Part shown: one piece after another, positions 28,316 to 36,371 of the stretch | Numbering within the stretch: position 1 is the first letter of the stretch | Layout of the letters: every line of letters begins with the position of its first letter | DNA from: Curvibacter microcysteis | GTDB taxonomy: Bacteria; Pseudomonadota; Gammaproteobacteria; Burkholderiales; Burkholderiaceae_C | Direction of reading: 5' to 3' | DNA length: 64,000 bases | Assembly: GCF_028649455.1 (NCBI RefSeq) | Contig: NZ_JAQSIO010000012.1 | Coordinates: 18,658-82,657, forward strand | Translations under genes and position numbers: made by a program | The notes under the pieces: model-generated | The model's input: only the letters and a program-made list of their open reading frames with translations | The model's database searches: none | Told to the model about the DNA's origin: nothing

Positions 28316-28339
28316 CCGGGCTTCGGCCCGGTTTTTTTT
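28316..28339 (+). terminator. Intrinsic terminator after actP
   Basis: CCGGGC-TTCG-GCCCGG (28316-28331) is a perfect 6-bp stem with a UUCG tetraloop, followed by eight T (28332-28339). It lies 57 bp after the actP stop and separates actP from the convergent exonuclease gene. Confidence 0.95.
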
Positions 28340-28359
28340 CGCCTGCGCCCCGGGTGGGA

Positions 28360-29028
28360 TCAACGCGCCAGCAGCGCGCGCAGCTTGATGAAGGCCAGGC
28401 CGGCCATCACCGCGTCGTTGAGGGCGTCGTGCGCGTCGCGCAGCGGCAGGTCCAGGTCGGCCATCAAGGTGGCAAAGCGCAGGTCGATGTCGGCGTTGTC
28501 GTGCTGCTGGTAAGGCATCAGCTGGCGGAATTTGTGGTCGTAGTACAGCGCCGAGACCTCGATCTGGGGCTGTGGCAAGCCCTGCCCCAGCAGCGGCCGC
28601 ACCAGGCGGTTGAGCATGGCGACATCGAACTCCAGGTAATAGCCCACCAGAGGCCGGCTGCCAATGAAGTGCAGCAGGCGGCGCACGGCGTCTTCAGGGC
28701 TCAGGCCCGCGGCCACATCGCGCTCGCGCAGGCGGTGGATGCGCACGCTCTCGGCCGACACACCACGCTGGGGGCGCACCAGCAGCTCCAGCCGCTCACT
28801 GGTCATCAAGCGGTTGCCGACGATGCGCACCGCGCCAATGGACACGATCTCGTCCTGGCGCACGTTCAGCCCGGTGGTCTCGCAGTCCAGCGACACCCAT
28901 TCGTTGGGCGGGGGTGGCTCGAACAAGCCGGCGAAGGCCGGGTCCTTCAAACGGGACAAGCCCCATTGGCGCCGCAGTGTCTGGCGCAGGCGCTGGCCCA
29001 GCGAGGCCTGAAGCAGCGGCGTGCTCAT
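28360..29028 (-). CDS. DEDDh 3'-5' exonuclease (DNA polymerase III epsilon-like)
   Basis: This 222-aa protein contains an exonuclease fold with WVSLDCETTGLN (D48, E50), a middle aspartate in YYLEFDVAML and the final HDALNDAV with the catalytic His and Asp. ATG 29028 overlaps the stop of the DUF294 gene (29025-29028), so the two are translationally coupled. It is not the replicative DnaQ: an N-terminal extension (residues 1-42) precedes the fold and it pairs with a signalling-type protein. Such pairs are common beside SSS transporters, and some members have been proposed to act on nucleotides. The actual substrate is unknown. Confidence 0.85.
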   Translation of the reverse strand: MSTPLLQASLGQRLRQTLRRQWGLSRLKDPAFAGLFEPPPPNEWVSLDCETTGLNVRQDEIVSIGAVRIVGNRLMTSERLELLVRPQRGVSAESVRIHRLRERDVAAGLSPEDAVRRLLHFIGSRPLVGYYLEFDVAMLNRLVRPLLGQGLPQPQIEVSALYYDHKFRQLMPYQQHDNADIDLRFATLMADLDLPLRDAHDALNDAVMAGLAFIKLRALLAR

Positions 29029-30851
29029 GCCAGAGCGTCCAGGTGAAAGCGGTGGCGCAGCTGGGCCTTGAAGCGCTTGACCACGCCCAGCGAGTCCTTG
29101 AGCAGGTCGCGCTCCAGCACGCTCAAAGCCGCCAGGTCGACGGCGCCGCTGATGGGCCGCTGCTTGTCCCACTCGGCCAGGCCCGCCTTGAGCTTGAGGC
29201 CCATGAAGACCTGCAGGCTGCTCAGCAGCTCGTCCCCCATCTCGGCACTGAGCGCCCCCTGGGCCACCAGGGCCTGCAAGCGGGCGCTGGTGCTGGTCTC
29301 GCGGAGGCGCCCGGCCAGGGCCAGGCTGCGCACACCGTGCACCAGCGGGAAGATGCCTTCTTTCTTGAGGTTGAGCTGGCGCGCCTCATCGCCCAGCGAG
29401 AACAGGCGGCCGAGCCAGCTGTTGGACTCGCCAAACGCGTCCAGGGCCGAGGCAAAGCGACTCAAGGCGGCCTCGTTGTCCAGCGACAGCGCGTGCACGC
29501 TGTGCTGCACCTCCGCCAGCAGGCGGTCGTCGCCACAGACCGCGTGGGCGTCCATGAAGATGGCCAGGTGCATGAGCTTTTCGGCGTCCGGCACCATCAG
29601 CCAGTCGCGCACGCGGTGGCTGAACTCGGCCACCGTGCCGCGCCAGGCGGGGCGGCTCAGCATGATGCCGCCGGGGCATTCGGGGTAACCAAAGCGGCTC
29701 AGCACTTCGGAGAAGCGCTGACACAAGGCGTCCAGGTTGGCCGGCGCCAGGTAGCCATCGCGCAGCACCAGGGCGTTGTCCTGGTCGGTCTTGAGCAACT
29801 GCTCGCCACGCCCTTCGCTGCCCATCACAAACAGGCAGCTGTTGGCCACCAGATCGGGGGGCGCCAGCATGGACCAGGCGCGCTCAAACAAGCGCAGGTT
29901 GAGCTGCTGCACCAGCTTGGCGATCAAGGCCACGCGGGTGCCGCCGCGGTACAGCAGGCTGATCATGCGGTTGATCTGCGCCGCCGCCTGCTCCAGCCCG
30001 GCCAGGTCGCGGGCCTGCTCGATCTGCACCGTGATCAGGTGCGAGTGGTTGCCCAGGAAGCTGAACAAATCCAGCGCCTCCAGGATGCCCCGCACCTCGT
30101 CGCCGGCCATGACGACCACGCGGTGCACCCGGCTGCGCAGCATCAAGGCCATGGCATCGCCCAGCAGGTCGTCCGGGCGCACCGTGACCAGGGAAAAGCT
30201 GGCCAGCTCGCCCACGGGCAAGCTGTCCAGCGGGCGGCCGTCGAGCACGGCGCGCTGCAGGCCGGTGGTGGTGAAGATGCCCAGGCGCGGGGGCTGCCGG
30301 GTGCTGTCGCGCACCAGCACGTTGGCGGTGCGCTCCGCCTGGAACAGGCGCACCACCGAGAGCACATCCAGGCCGGCCTCGACCGTGGGGGCGGGCCGCA
30401 CAAAGGCCTCCTCGACGCGGGCCAGGGTCAGTGAGTTGAGTTCATGCCGACCCTGGCGCTGGGCCAGGGTGCTGAGCTTGTCGCCCAGGTCCGAAAACAA
30501 CAAGGCGCCAAAAGCCGCGTTGGAGGCGATCAGCTCGTTGACGGCCTGGTGGGCCAGTTGGTAGGCCACCACCTCCTCGGCCGCGACAAAGCGGTGGCTG
30601 ACCTTGCCGGCCACCAGGCCACGGCCGTCAAAGCAGTCGTCGGGCCCGCAGGTGGCCAGCACCTCGTCGCCCTCGAGCTGGCTGACGAAGCCCTTGATGA
30701 TGACGAACAAGTGGCTGGGCGCGCTGCCCAGCTCCAGAATGGTCTCGCCCGCGCGGAAGTAGGCCACGTCCACATGCTGGCGCACCAGGCGCTGCTCGTC
30801 GGGGTCGAGGCAATCGAAGGGCGAGGCCGAAAAATTGAAGGCGTTGGGCAT
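29025..30851 (-). CDS. cNMP-binding / CBS / DUF294 nucleotidyltransferase-like signalling protein
   Basis: This 608-aa cytoplasmic protein has an N-terminal cyclic-nucleotide-type sensor (about 10-125, with FRAGETILELGS and IIKGFVSQLEG), a CBS pair (about 155-275), then a DUF294 nucleotidyltransferase-like domain with MGSEGRGEQLLKTDQDNAL near 341-360, which keeps the GS and DxD metal pattern, and the DUF294 C-terminal helical domain to the end. The architecture suggests that adenylate or cyclic-nucleotide status is sensed and passed to a partner. The exonuclease gene is coupled downstream. Both face DUF485-actP, a recurring neighbourhood. Enzyme activity and partner are inferred. Confidence 0.88.
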   Translation of the reverse strand: MPNAFNFSASPFDCLDPDEQRLVRQHVDVAYFRAGETILELGSAPSHLFVIIKGFVSQLEGDEVLATCGPDDCFDGRGLVAGKVSHRFVAAEEVVAYQLAHQAVNELIASNAAFGALLFSDLGDKLSTLAQRQGRHELNSLTLARVEEAFVRPAPTVEAGLDVLSVVRLFQAERTANVLVRDSTRQPPRLGIFTTTGLQRAVLDGRPLDSLPVGELASFSLVTVRPDDLLGDAMALMLRSRVHRVVVMAGDEVRGILEALDLFSFLGNHSHLITVQIEQARDLAGLEQAAAQINRMISLLYRGGTRVALIAKLVQQLNLRLFERAWSMLAPPDLVANSCLFVMGSEGRGEQLLKTDQDNALVLRDGYLAPANLDALCQRFSEVLSRFGYPECPGGIMLSRPAWRGTVAEFSHRVRDWLMVPDAEKLMHLAIFMDAHAVCGDDRLLAEVQHSVHALSLDNEAALSRFASALDAFGESNSWLGRLFSLGDEARQLNLKKEGIFPLVHGVRSLALAGRLRETSTSARLQALVAQGALSAEMGDELLSSLQVFMGLKLKAGLAEWDKQRPISGAVDLAALSVLERDLLKDSLGVVKRFKAQLRHRFHLDALA

Positions 30852-30947
30852 GCAGGGCTCCTGGCAGCAAAGGCACCGAACCCGCCGCCCAGTCGCCCTC
30901 TTCCCACCATTCTGGCCCGGGGGCCACGCCCTGTCCTTGACGCAGAT

Positions 30948-31577
30948 TCAGGCTTTGAAGCCGTTGCGCACCTGGGCCGCGCCGGTGCAGGTGTCAAACC
31001 ACGGATCGCCCAGCAAGTAGGCGCGCAGCATGGGCAAGGCGTCCAGCCCCCAGAACACCTGGCCGTCGACCCCCCAGGTGGGCACGCCAAACACGCCGCG
31101 CTGCTGGGCCTCGTCGGTGTTGGCGCGCAGCCAGGCCTTGACCTGGTCGGACTCGGGCTCGTGCTGCAGGCGCAGGCCTTCGCGCAGGGTCTGCAGGCGG
31201 GCCGGGTCCAGCGGGTCCAGGCCGCCTTGCCAGACATGGCGCAAGACCTCGCGCGCCACATGGCGGTTGATGCAGCCGTCGTGGCTGGTGGCCAAGGCCA
31301 GGCGCAACAGGGGCAAAGGCGCAAACGGGTGCTGGGCCGGCATCTGCAGGCCCACCCCACTGCGGTGCCCCAGCCAGCTGACATGGCGGTAGGTCCAGTC
31401 GCGCTTGGGCTCGATGCCCGCCGGCCCCGGGTTGCCATGCTGTTTGAGCAAGGCGCCCAGCAAGACCGGCTTGAAGTGCAGGTGGTAGCTCAGGCCGTCC
31501 AAGGCCTGCGGCAGCTGCTCCAGCGCCAGCCAGGCATAGGGGGAGACAAAGTCGAGGTAGAAGTCGATGTGTTTCAT
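30948..31577 (-). CDS. 2-hydroxychromene-2-carboxylate isomerase-like (DsbA fold)
   Basis: This 209-aa protein starts at ATG 31577 (MKHIDFYLDFVSPYAW). SPYAWLALEQ at the start of the thioredoxin fold carries the active serine in place of the CxxC of DsbA, typical of kappa-class GST / HCCA isomerases. These use glutathione to isomerise naphthalene-degradation intermediates; many genomic copies act on unknown substrates. Later features are GVFGVPTWGVDGQVFWG and a C-terminal helix. No naphthalene genes are nearby, so its real substrate is open. Confidence 0.88.
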   Translation of the reverse strand: MKHIDFYLDFVSPYAWLALEQLPQALDGLSYHLHFKPVLLGALLKQHGNPGPAGIEPKRDWTYRHVSWLGHRSGVGLQMPAQHPFAPLPLLRLALATSHDGCINRHVAREVLRHVWQGGLDPLDPARLQTLREGLRLQHEPESDQVKAWLRANTDEAQQRGVFGVPTWGVDGQVFWGLDALPMLRAYLLGDPWFDTCTGAAQVRNGFKA

Positions 31578-31603
31578 GCCGGGCTGGGGGTGGGGGTGAA
31601 AAA

Positions 31604-31843
31604 TCAGACCGAGTCGGGCTGGACCAGGCCGCTGCGCAACATCACCTGCTGCCAGACGCCGCGCTTGTAGGCGTCGCTGGCGCCGCTCCAGGCGCGCAGC
31701 TCGTCCAGGGTGCGGAAGCAGCCTTCGCACACGCTGCGGTCGGGCGTCATGCGACAGACCGAAATGCAGGGCGAGGGCACGTTGTCGACGGCGGCCAGCG
31801 CCGCGCGCGCCTTCTCGGCCAGGGGGGCGAGTGAGCGGCTCAT
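31604..31843 (-). CDS. DUF1289 small cysteine-motif protein
   Basis: This 79-aa protein holds the DUF1289 core SPCISVCRMTPDRSVCEGC, four cysteines that could bind zinc or an Fe-S cluster, followed by RTLDELRAW. Family proteins occur widely in Proteobacteria without an assigned function. The ATG at 31843 overlaps the stop of the YbaK-like gene by 4 bp, so it is coupled to that gene. Confidence 0.85.
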   Translation of the reverse strand: MSRSLAPLAEKARAALAAVDNVPSPCISVCRMTPDRSVCEGCFRTLDELRAWSGASDAYKRGVWQQVMLRSGLVQPDSV

Positions 31844-32358
31844 GCGACCACGTCCTGCACCACGTCCTGCACCACGTCGGCCACCGGGGCGCCCTCGGTC
31901 AGGCCCGCCAGGTCCTGCGGGCGCAGGCGGAACACGCCATGCGGGTGGCCCGCCGCCGCCCAGACTTCTTCAAAGCGGAACAGCTCGCGGTCGATCAGGG
32001 TGACGGGCTTGTTCAGGTGGCCCACGGGCGACACACCGCCAATGGCAAAGCCCGTGCTGGCGCGCACGAAGTCCGCGTCGGCGCGGCCGGTCTTGCCGAC
32101 CAGGGCGTCGACTTTCTTCTCGTCCACGCGGCGGTCGCCCGAGGCAATCACCAGCACGGCCACGTTGTCGGCCTTGCGGCGGAAGATGATGCTCTTGGCG
32201 ATCTGACCCACGGCCACGCCCAGGGTGTCGGCGGCCTGCTGCGCGGTGCGGCAGGACTCGCCCAGCATCTGCGGCGCATGGGGATGGCCCTTGTCTTGCA
32301 GCAGCGCGGCCACGCGCTGCACGCCATCGGGCAAAGGTTTCAGTTCGGCACCACACAT
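31840..32358 (-). CDS. YbaK/EbsC-type aminoacyl-tRNA deacylase
   Basis: YbaK/EbsC-domain proteins hydrolyse mischarged tRNA such as Cys-tRNA(Pro). The 172-aa start at ATG 32358 (MCGAELKPLPDGVQRVAALL) is chosen because the homologous core begins at once; an ATG 36 bp further upstream has no Shine-Dalgarno. Features are AQQAADTLGVAVGQIAKSI, the catalytic-lysine region KSIIFRRKAD, and GFAIGGVSPVGH. The C-terminus ends in VVQDVVQDVVA, made by a 12-bp tandem repeat. It is followed by DUF1289 with a 4-bp overlap. Confidence 0.85.
   Translation of the reverse strand: MCGAELKPLPDGVQRVAALLQDKGHPHAPQMLGESCRTAQQAADTLGVAVGQIAKSIIFRRKADNVAVLVIASGDRRVDEKKVDALVGKTGRADADFVRASTGFAIGGVSPVGHLNKPVTLIDRELFRFEEVWAAAGHPHGVFRLRPQDLAGLTEGAPVADVVQDVVQDVVA
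31848..31871. repeat. 12-bp tandem repeat in the 3' end of the YbaK-like gene
   Basis: CCACGTCCTGCA occurs twice in direct tandem with a partial third copy. In frame it encodes the repeating VVQD at the C-terminus of the YbaK-like protein, right before the DUF1289 start. Confidence 0.85.
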
Positions 32359-32434
32359 GATTGCGACATTCTCTCGGTTCAACACGGAGCGCATTGTGCC
32401 GTGTCGGGCCACCCACCGGGGCGCCAGGGCTTGA

Positions 32435-33343
32435 TCAACCCAGGCGCTTGTTGAGCAGCGCCGTGGCGGCGCGCGAGTTGGGTTGGCGCCCCAGGGCCTG
32501 GCTGATGTAGACGCCCGCGTCGATCAGGCGGTCCAGGTCGATGCCGGTTTCGATGCCCATGCCGTGCAGCAGGTAGACCACGTCCTCGGTGGCCACGTTG
32601 CCGGTGGCGCCCTTGGCGTAAGGGCAGCCGCCCAGGCCGGCGACCGAGGTGTCGTACTGCCACACGCCCATCTCCAGCGTGGCCAGGGTGTTGGCCAGGG
32701 CCTGGCCATAGGTGTCATGGAAGTGGCCGGACACGTCGTCCAGGGCATAGACCTGCAAAGCCGCCTCCATGGCGCGCTGCACCTTGCGCGGCGTGCCCAC
32801 GCCAATGGTGTCGGCCACGCCGATGTGCTGCACGCCGATGTCCTTCATGAGCCGCGCCACCATCGTCACGCGCTCGGGGGCGATCTCGCCCTCGTAAGGG
32901 CAGCCCACGGTGCAGGAGATGGCACCGCGCACCGCGATGCCGGCGGCCAACGCGGCGGACACCACAGGCGCAAAGCGCTCGATGCTCTCGGCGATCGAGC
33001 AGTTGATGTTCTTCTGGCTGAAGGCCTCGCTGGCCGCGCCGAACACCACCACCTCGTCGGGCCGCGACAGCACCGCCGCCTCATAGCCCTTGAGGTTGGG
33101 CGTCAGCACCGCATAGCGCACGTCGTCGCGGCGCTGCAGGCCGGCCATGACCTCGGCGTTGTCGCCCATTTGGGGCACCCACTTGGGGCTGACAAAACTG
33201 GTCACCTCGATGTGCTTGAGGCCCGCGTCCTGCAGGCGGTGCACCAGGCCGATCTTGAGCTCGGCGCTCAAGGCTTGCTTTTCGTTTTGCAGGCCGTCGC
33301 GCGGGCCCACATCAACCAATTTGACGCGGCTGGGGAGTGTCAT
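32435..33343 (-). CDS. liuE: Hydroxymethylglutaryl-CoA lyase
   Basis: The last enzyme of leucine degradation, splitting HMG-CoA to acetyl-CoA and acetoacetate (also named MvaB). The 302-aa TIM-barrel protein shows VKLVDVGPRDGLQNE at its start, GHFHDTYGQALAN with metal-binding histidines and the family signature GLGGCPYAKGATGN with the catalytic cysteine. GGAAG lies 9-13 bp before the ATG. It is at the 3' end of the minus-strand liu cluster (liuB, liuC, liuD upstream), separated from liuD by a 2-hydroxyacid dehydrogenase gene. Confidence 0.96.
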   Translation of the reverse strand: MTLPSRVKLVDVGPRDGLQNEKQALSAELKIGLVHRLQDAGLKHIEVTSFVSPKWVPQMGDNAEVMAGLQRRDDVRYAVLTPNLKGYEAAVLSRPDEVVVFGAASEAFSQKNINCSIAESIERFAPVVSAALAAGIAVRGAISCTVGCPYEGEIAPERVTMVARLMKDIGVQHIGVADTIGVGTPRKVQRAMEAALQVYALDDVSGHFHDTYGQALANTLATLEMGVWQYDTSVAGLGGCPYAKGATGNVATEDVVYLLHGMGIETGIDLDRLIDAGVYISQALGRQPNSRAATALLNKRLG

Positions 33344-33379
33344 GGGGTGGGGTCTTCCAAAGGCAAAAATGCGCGTGAC

Positions 33380-34309
33380 TCAGTAGCCGCGCGTGGGGTC
33401 CACCACCCCGGCGATGGGCTCGCCGCGCTGCAAGGCGTGCATCTTGCCCACGATCTGGGCGATGCTCTCCTCGCGCAGGGTGCGCGCCGAGGTGTGGGGG
33501 GTGACGGTGATCTTCGGGTGCTGCCAGAAGGGGTGGCCGGCAGGCAGCGGCTCGGTGCGGAACACATCGAGCGTGGCGCCCGACAGCTGGCCACTGTCCA
33601 GCAGCGCCAGCAGGTCGGCCTCGACCAGGTGGGCGCCGCGCGCCACGTTGATCACATGGGCGCCCGGGGCCAGGCGCGACAGGTTCCGGTGGTTCAGGAT
33701 GTTTTCGGTCTCGGGCGTCAGGGGCAGCAGGCAGATCAGCACCTGCAAGCCGTCCAGAAAGTCATGCAGGCCGGCGCCGTCCATGGCGCCCGAATAACAG
33801 GCCACGCCCTCGATCTGCTTGGGGCTGCGGCTGAAGCCGCGCACCGGGAACTCGAACACCTGCAAGGCGCGCGCCACGCGCTCACCCAACACCCCCAGGC
33901 CCAGCACGCCGACCTGGCAGGCCGCACGGCTGCGCGGCTTGCGGTAGGACCAGCGGCCCTGGGCCACGTCGGCCTGGTAGCCGTCCAGCTCGCGGAAGTG
34001 GCGGATCACGGCATGGGTCACGAACTCGGCCATCTGCACCGACATGCCCGCGTCGTCCAGGCGCACCACCAGGGTGCCGGGCGCGATGCGTTTTTGCAGC
34101 AGGGCATCGACGCCGGCGCCGATGTTGAACAAGGCCTGGAGGCCGGCCTGCTCGTCGAGGAACTGTTGCGGCGGCGCCCAGACCACGGCGTAATCGGCCG
34201 GCGGCGCGCCGGGCTGCCAGACGCTGAGGGTGGCTTCAGGCCAGGCGGCTTGCAGGCCCGCCAGCCAGGGTTCGGGCTTGGTGTCGGTGAGGCAGAGGGT
34301 GATGTGCAT
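33380..34309 (-). CDS. D-isomer 2-hydroxyacid dehydrogenase, glyoxylate/hydroxypyruvate reductase A type
   Basis: This 309-aa NAD(P)-dependent dehydrogenase starts at ATG 34309 (MHITLCLTDTKPEPW); an ATG 18 bp upstream is possible. The Rossmann loop reads GVLGLGVLGERVARAL, the catalytic arginine lies in NVARGAHLV, and the catalytic His in TPHTSARTLREES. It resembles GhrA, which reduces glyoxylate and hydroxypyruvate. It lies inside the liu cluster between liuE and liuD, although leucine degradation has no step for it. It may handle a branched 2-keto acid or glyoxylate. Confidence 0.88.
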   Translation of the reverse strand: MHITLCLTDTKPEPWLAGLQAAWPEATLSVWQPGAPPADYAVVWAPPQQFLDEQAGLQALFNIGAGVDALLQKRIAPGTLVVRLDDAGMSVQMAEFVTHAVIRHFRELDGYQADVAQGRWSYRKPRSRAACQVGVLGLGVLGERVARALQVFEFPVRGFSRSPKQIEGVACYSGAMDGAGLHDFLDGLQVLICLLPLTPETENILNHRNLSRLAPGAHVINVARGAHLVEADLLALLDSGQLSGATLDVFRTEPLPAGHPFWQHPKITVTPHTSARTLREESIAQIVGKMHALQRGEPIAGVVDPTRGY

Positions 34310-34356
34310 GGGGCTGGAGTCTGCCATCAAGACCGGTGCGGCGCTGTCACGCCGGC

Positions 34357-36354
34357 TCAGGCTGCGGCCACCAGGCGCAGCAGCTCGGCGCCGTCGCTCA
34401 CCTGGTCGCCGGGGGCGTACAGCAGCTCTTGCACCACCCCATCGGTGGGCGCGGCGATGGTGTGCTCCATCTTCATGGCTTCCATCACCGCGAGGGCCTG
34501 GCCCTTGCTGACCTGGTCGCCCGCCTTGACCGCGAACGAGACCACCTTGCCCGGCATGGGCGCGGTCAGGCGCCCGCCTTCGGACTGGCTCTCGCCCGCA
34601 TGGGCCAGCAGGTCGACCACGGTGATGCGGGTTGCCCCTGCGGCGGCGAACACATGGGCCACATCGCCCAGCAGGTCCACTTGCACGGCCAGGCGCTGAC
34701 CCGCGAAGTCGATCTCCAGGCCTTGCGGCAGCGCGCGCCATTGCAGCGGGCCCGTGTGCTCGCCCACGCTGAGTTGCAGGCGGCCGTCATGGCGGTAGAG
34801 CAGGCGTGCCTCTTGCGGCTGGTCCTGAAAGACCAGGCCAAAGCGGCGCACGGTCTCGCCATGCGAGGCCCAGCCATCACGCCGGCTGAAGGGGTCGGCG
34901 CCGGCCTGGGCCTGCTCTTGCGCCAGGGTGTGGGCCACCACGGCGGCACTGGCCACGGCCAGGCCCAGGCGCTCCTGGTGGAACAGCACGGCCTGCTCAC
35001 GCGGGATCAGCGCGGTGTCCAGCCGGGCCTGGGCAAAGGAGTCGCTGTGCAGCACATGGCGCAGGAACTGCACATTGGTGGCCAGGCCCACGATGTGGGT
35101 CTGGGCCAGGGCGCGGTCCAGGCGGGCCAGGGCTTCTTCGCGGGTGGCGCCGTGCACGATCAGCTTGGCCACCATGGAGTCGTAATAGGGACTGATGGCG
35201 TCGCCCTCGCGCACGCCATCGTCAATGCGCACCACGCCGCGCTCAAAGCTGGTGCAGGCAGGCTTGCGGTACACATTCAGGCGGCCAGTGGCGGGCAGGA
35301 ACTGGTTGTCGGGGTTCTCGGCGCAGATGCGGGCTTCGATGGCATGGCCTTGCAGGCGCAGCTCGGACTGCTGCAGCGGCAGCGGCTCGCCGGAGGCCAC
35401 CCGCAGCTGCCACTCGACCAGGTCCAGGCCGGTGATGGCTTCGGTGACCGGGTGCTCCACCTGCAGCCGGGTGTTCATCTCCATGAAGAAGAAGTTCATG
35501 CTGCCGTCGGCGCGTTGTTCAACGATGAACTCCACCGTGCCTGCGCCCACGTAGTTCACGGCGCGCGCCGCAGCCACGGCGGCCTGGCCCATCTGTTCGC
35601 GCAGGGCCGGGCTCAGGCCGGGCGCCGGGGCTTCTTCGAGCACCTTCTGGTGGCGGCGCTGCACCGAGCAGTCGCGCTCGAACAGGTAGACGTACTGGCC
35701 GTGCTGGTCGCCAAAGACCTGGATCTCGATGTGGCGCGGGCGTTGCACGTACTTCTCGATCAGCACCGCGTCGTCGCCAAAGCTGTTGCGCGCCTCGCGC
35801 TGGCAGGAGGCCAGGGCCTCGGCAAAGTCCGCCGCCTGCTCCACCGCGCGCATGCCCTTGCCACCGCCGCCGGCGCTGGCCTTGATCAGCACCGGGTAGC
35901 CGATGCGATCGGCCTCGCGCTGCAGCAGGGCCGGGTCCTGGTCGCGCCCGTGGTAGCCGGGCACCAGGGGCACGCCAGCTTTCTCCATCAGTTGCTTGGA
36001 CTCGGCCTTCAGGCCCATGGCCTGGATGGCGGAGGCCGGCGGGCCGATGAAGACCAGGCCAGCCGCGGTGCAGGCCTCGGCAAATTCCTCGTTCTCGCTC
36101 AGGAAGCCATAGCCCGGGTGCACCGCTTCAGCGCCCGTGGCCTGGGCTGCGGCGATGATGCGTTGCCACTGCAGGTAGCTCTCCTTGGGGGCGCTGCCGC
36201 CCACATGCACGGCCTCGTCACAGGCCGCGACGTGCTTGGCCTGGGCGTCGGCGTCGGAGTAGACCGCCACGGTCTGGATGCCCATGCGGCGGGCGGTGGC
36301 TGCGACGCGGCAGGCGATTTCGCCCCGGTTGGCGATCAGGATCTTCTTGAACAT
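34357..36354 (-). CDS. liuD: Methylcrotonyl-CoA carboxylase, biotin-carrying alpha subunit
   Basis: The alpha subunit carboxylates its biotin with ATP and bicarbonate, for transfer by LiuB to 3-methylcrotonyl-CoA in leucine breakdown. The 665-aa protein starts at ATG 36354 (MFKKILIANRGEIACRV). Order: biotin carboxylase N-domain (1-115), ATP-grasp (about 116-320, with GGGGKGMRAV), C-domain (about 335-445), a BT-type linker and the biotinyl domain (about 590-665) with VMEAMKMEH, the biotin lysine at K628. Pathway neighbours liuC, liuB and liuE decide for MCC rather than propionyl- or geranyl-CoA carboxylase. Confidence 0.94.
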   Translation of the reverse strand: MFKKILIANRGEIACRVAATARRMGIQTVAVYSDADAQAKHVAACDEAVHVGGSAPKESYLQWQRIIAAAQATGAEAVHPGYGFLSENEEFAEACTAAGLVFIGPPASAIQAMGLKAESKQLMEKAGVPLVPGYHGRDQDPALLQREADRIGYPVLIKASAGGGGKGMRAVEQAADFAEALASCQREARNSFGDDAVLIEKYVQRPRHIEIQVFGDQHGQYVYLFERDCSVQRRHQKVLEEAPAPGLSPALREQMGQAAVAAARAVNYVGAGTVEFIVEQRADGSMNFFFMEMNTRLQVEHPVTEAITGLDLVEWQLRVASGEPLPLQQSELRLQGHAIEARICAENPDNQFLPATGRLNVYRKPACTSFERGVVRIDDGVREGDAISPYYDSMVAKLIVHGATREEALARLDRALAQTHIVGLATNVQFLRHVLHSDSFAQARLDTALIPREQAVLFHQERLGLAVASAAVVAHTLAQEQAQAGADPFSRRDGWASHGETVRRFGLVFQDQPQEARLLYRHDGRLQLSVGEHTGPLQWRALPQGLEIDFAGQRLAVQVDLLGDVAHVFAAAGATRITVVDLLAHAGESQSEGGRLTAPMPGKVVSFAVKAGDQVSKGQALAVMEAMKMEHTIAAPTDGVVQELLYAPGDQVSDGAELLRLVAAA

Positions 36355-36371
36355 AGGGTTGACTCCAAAAC

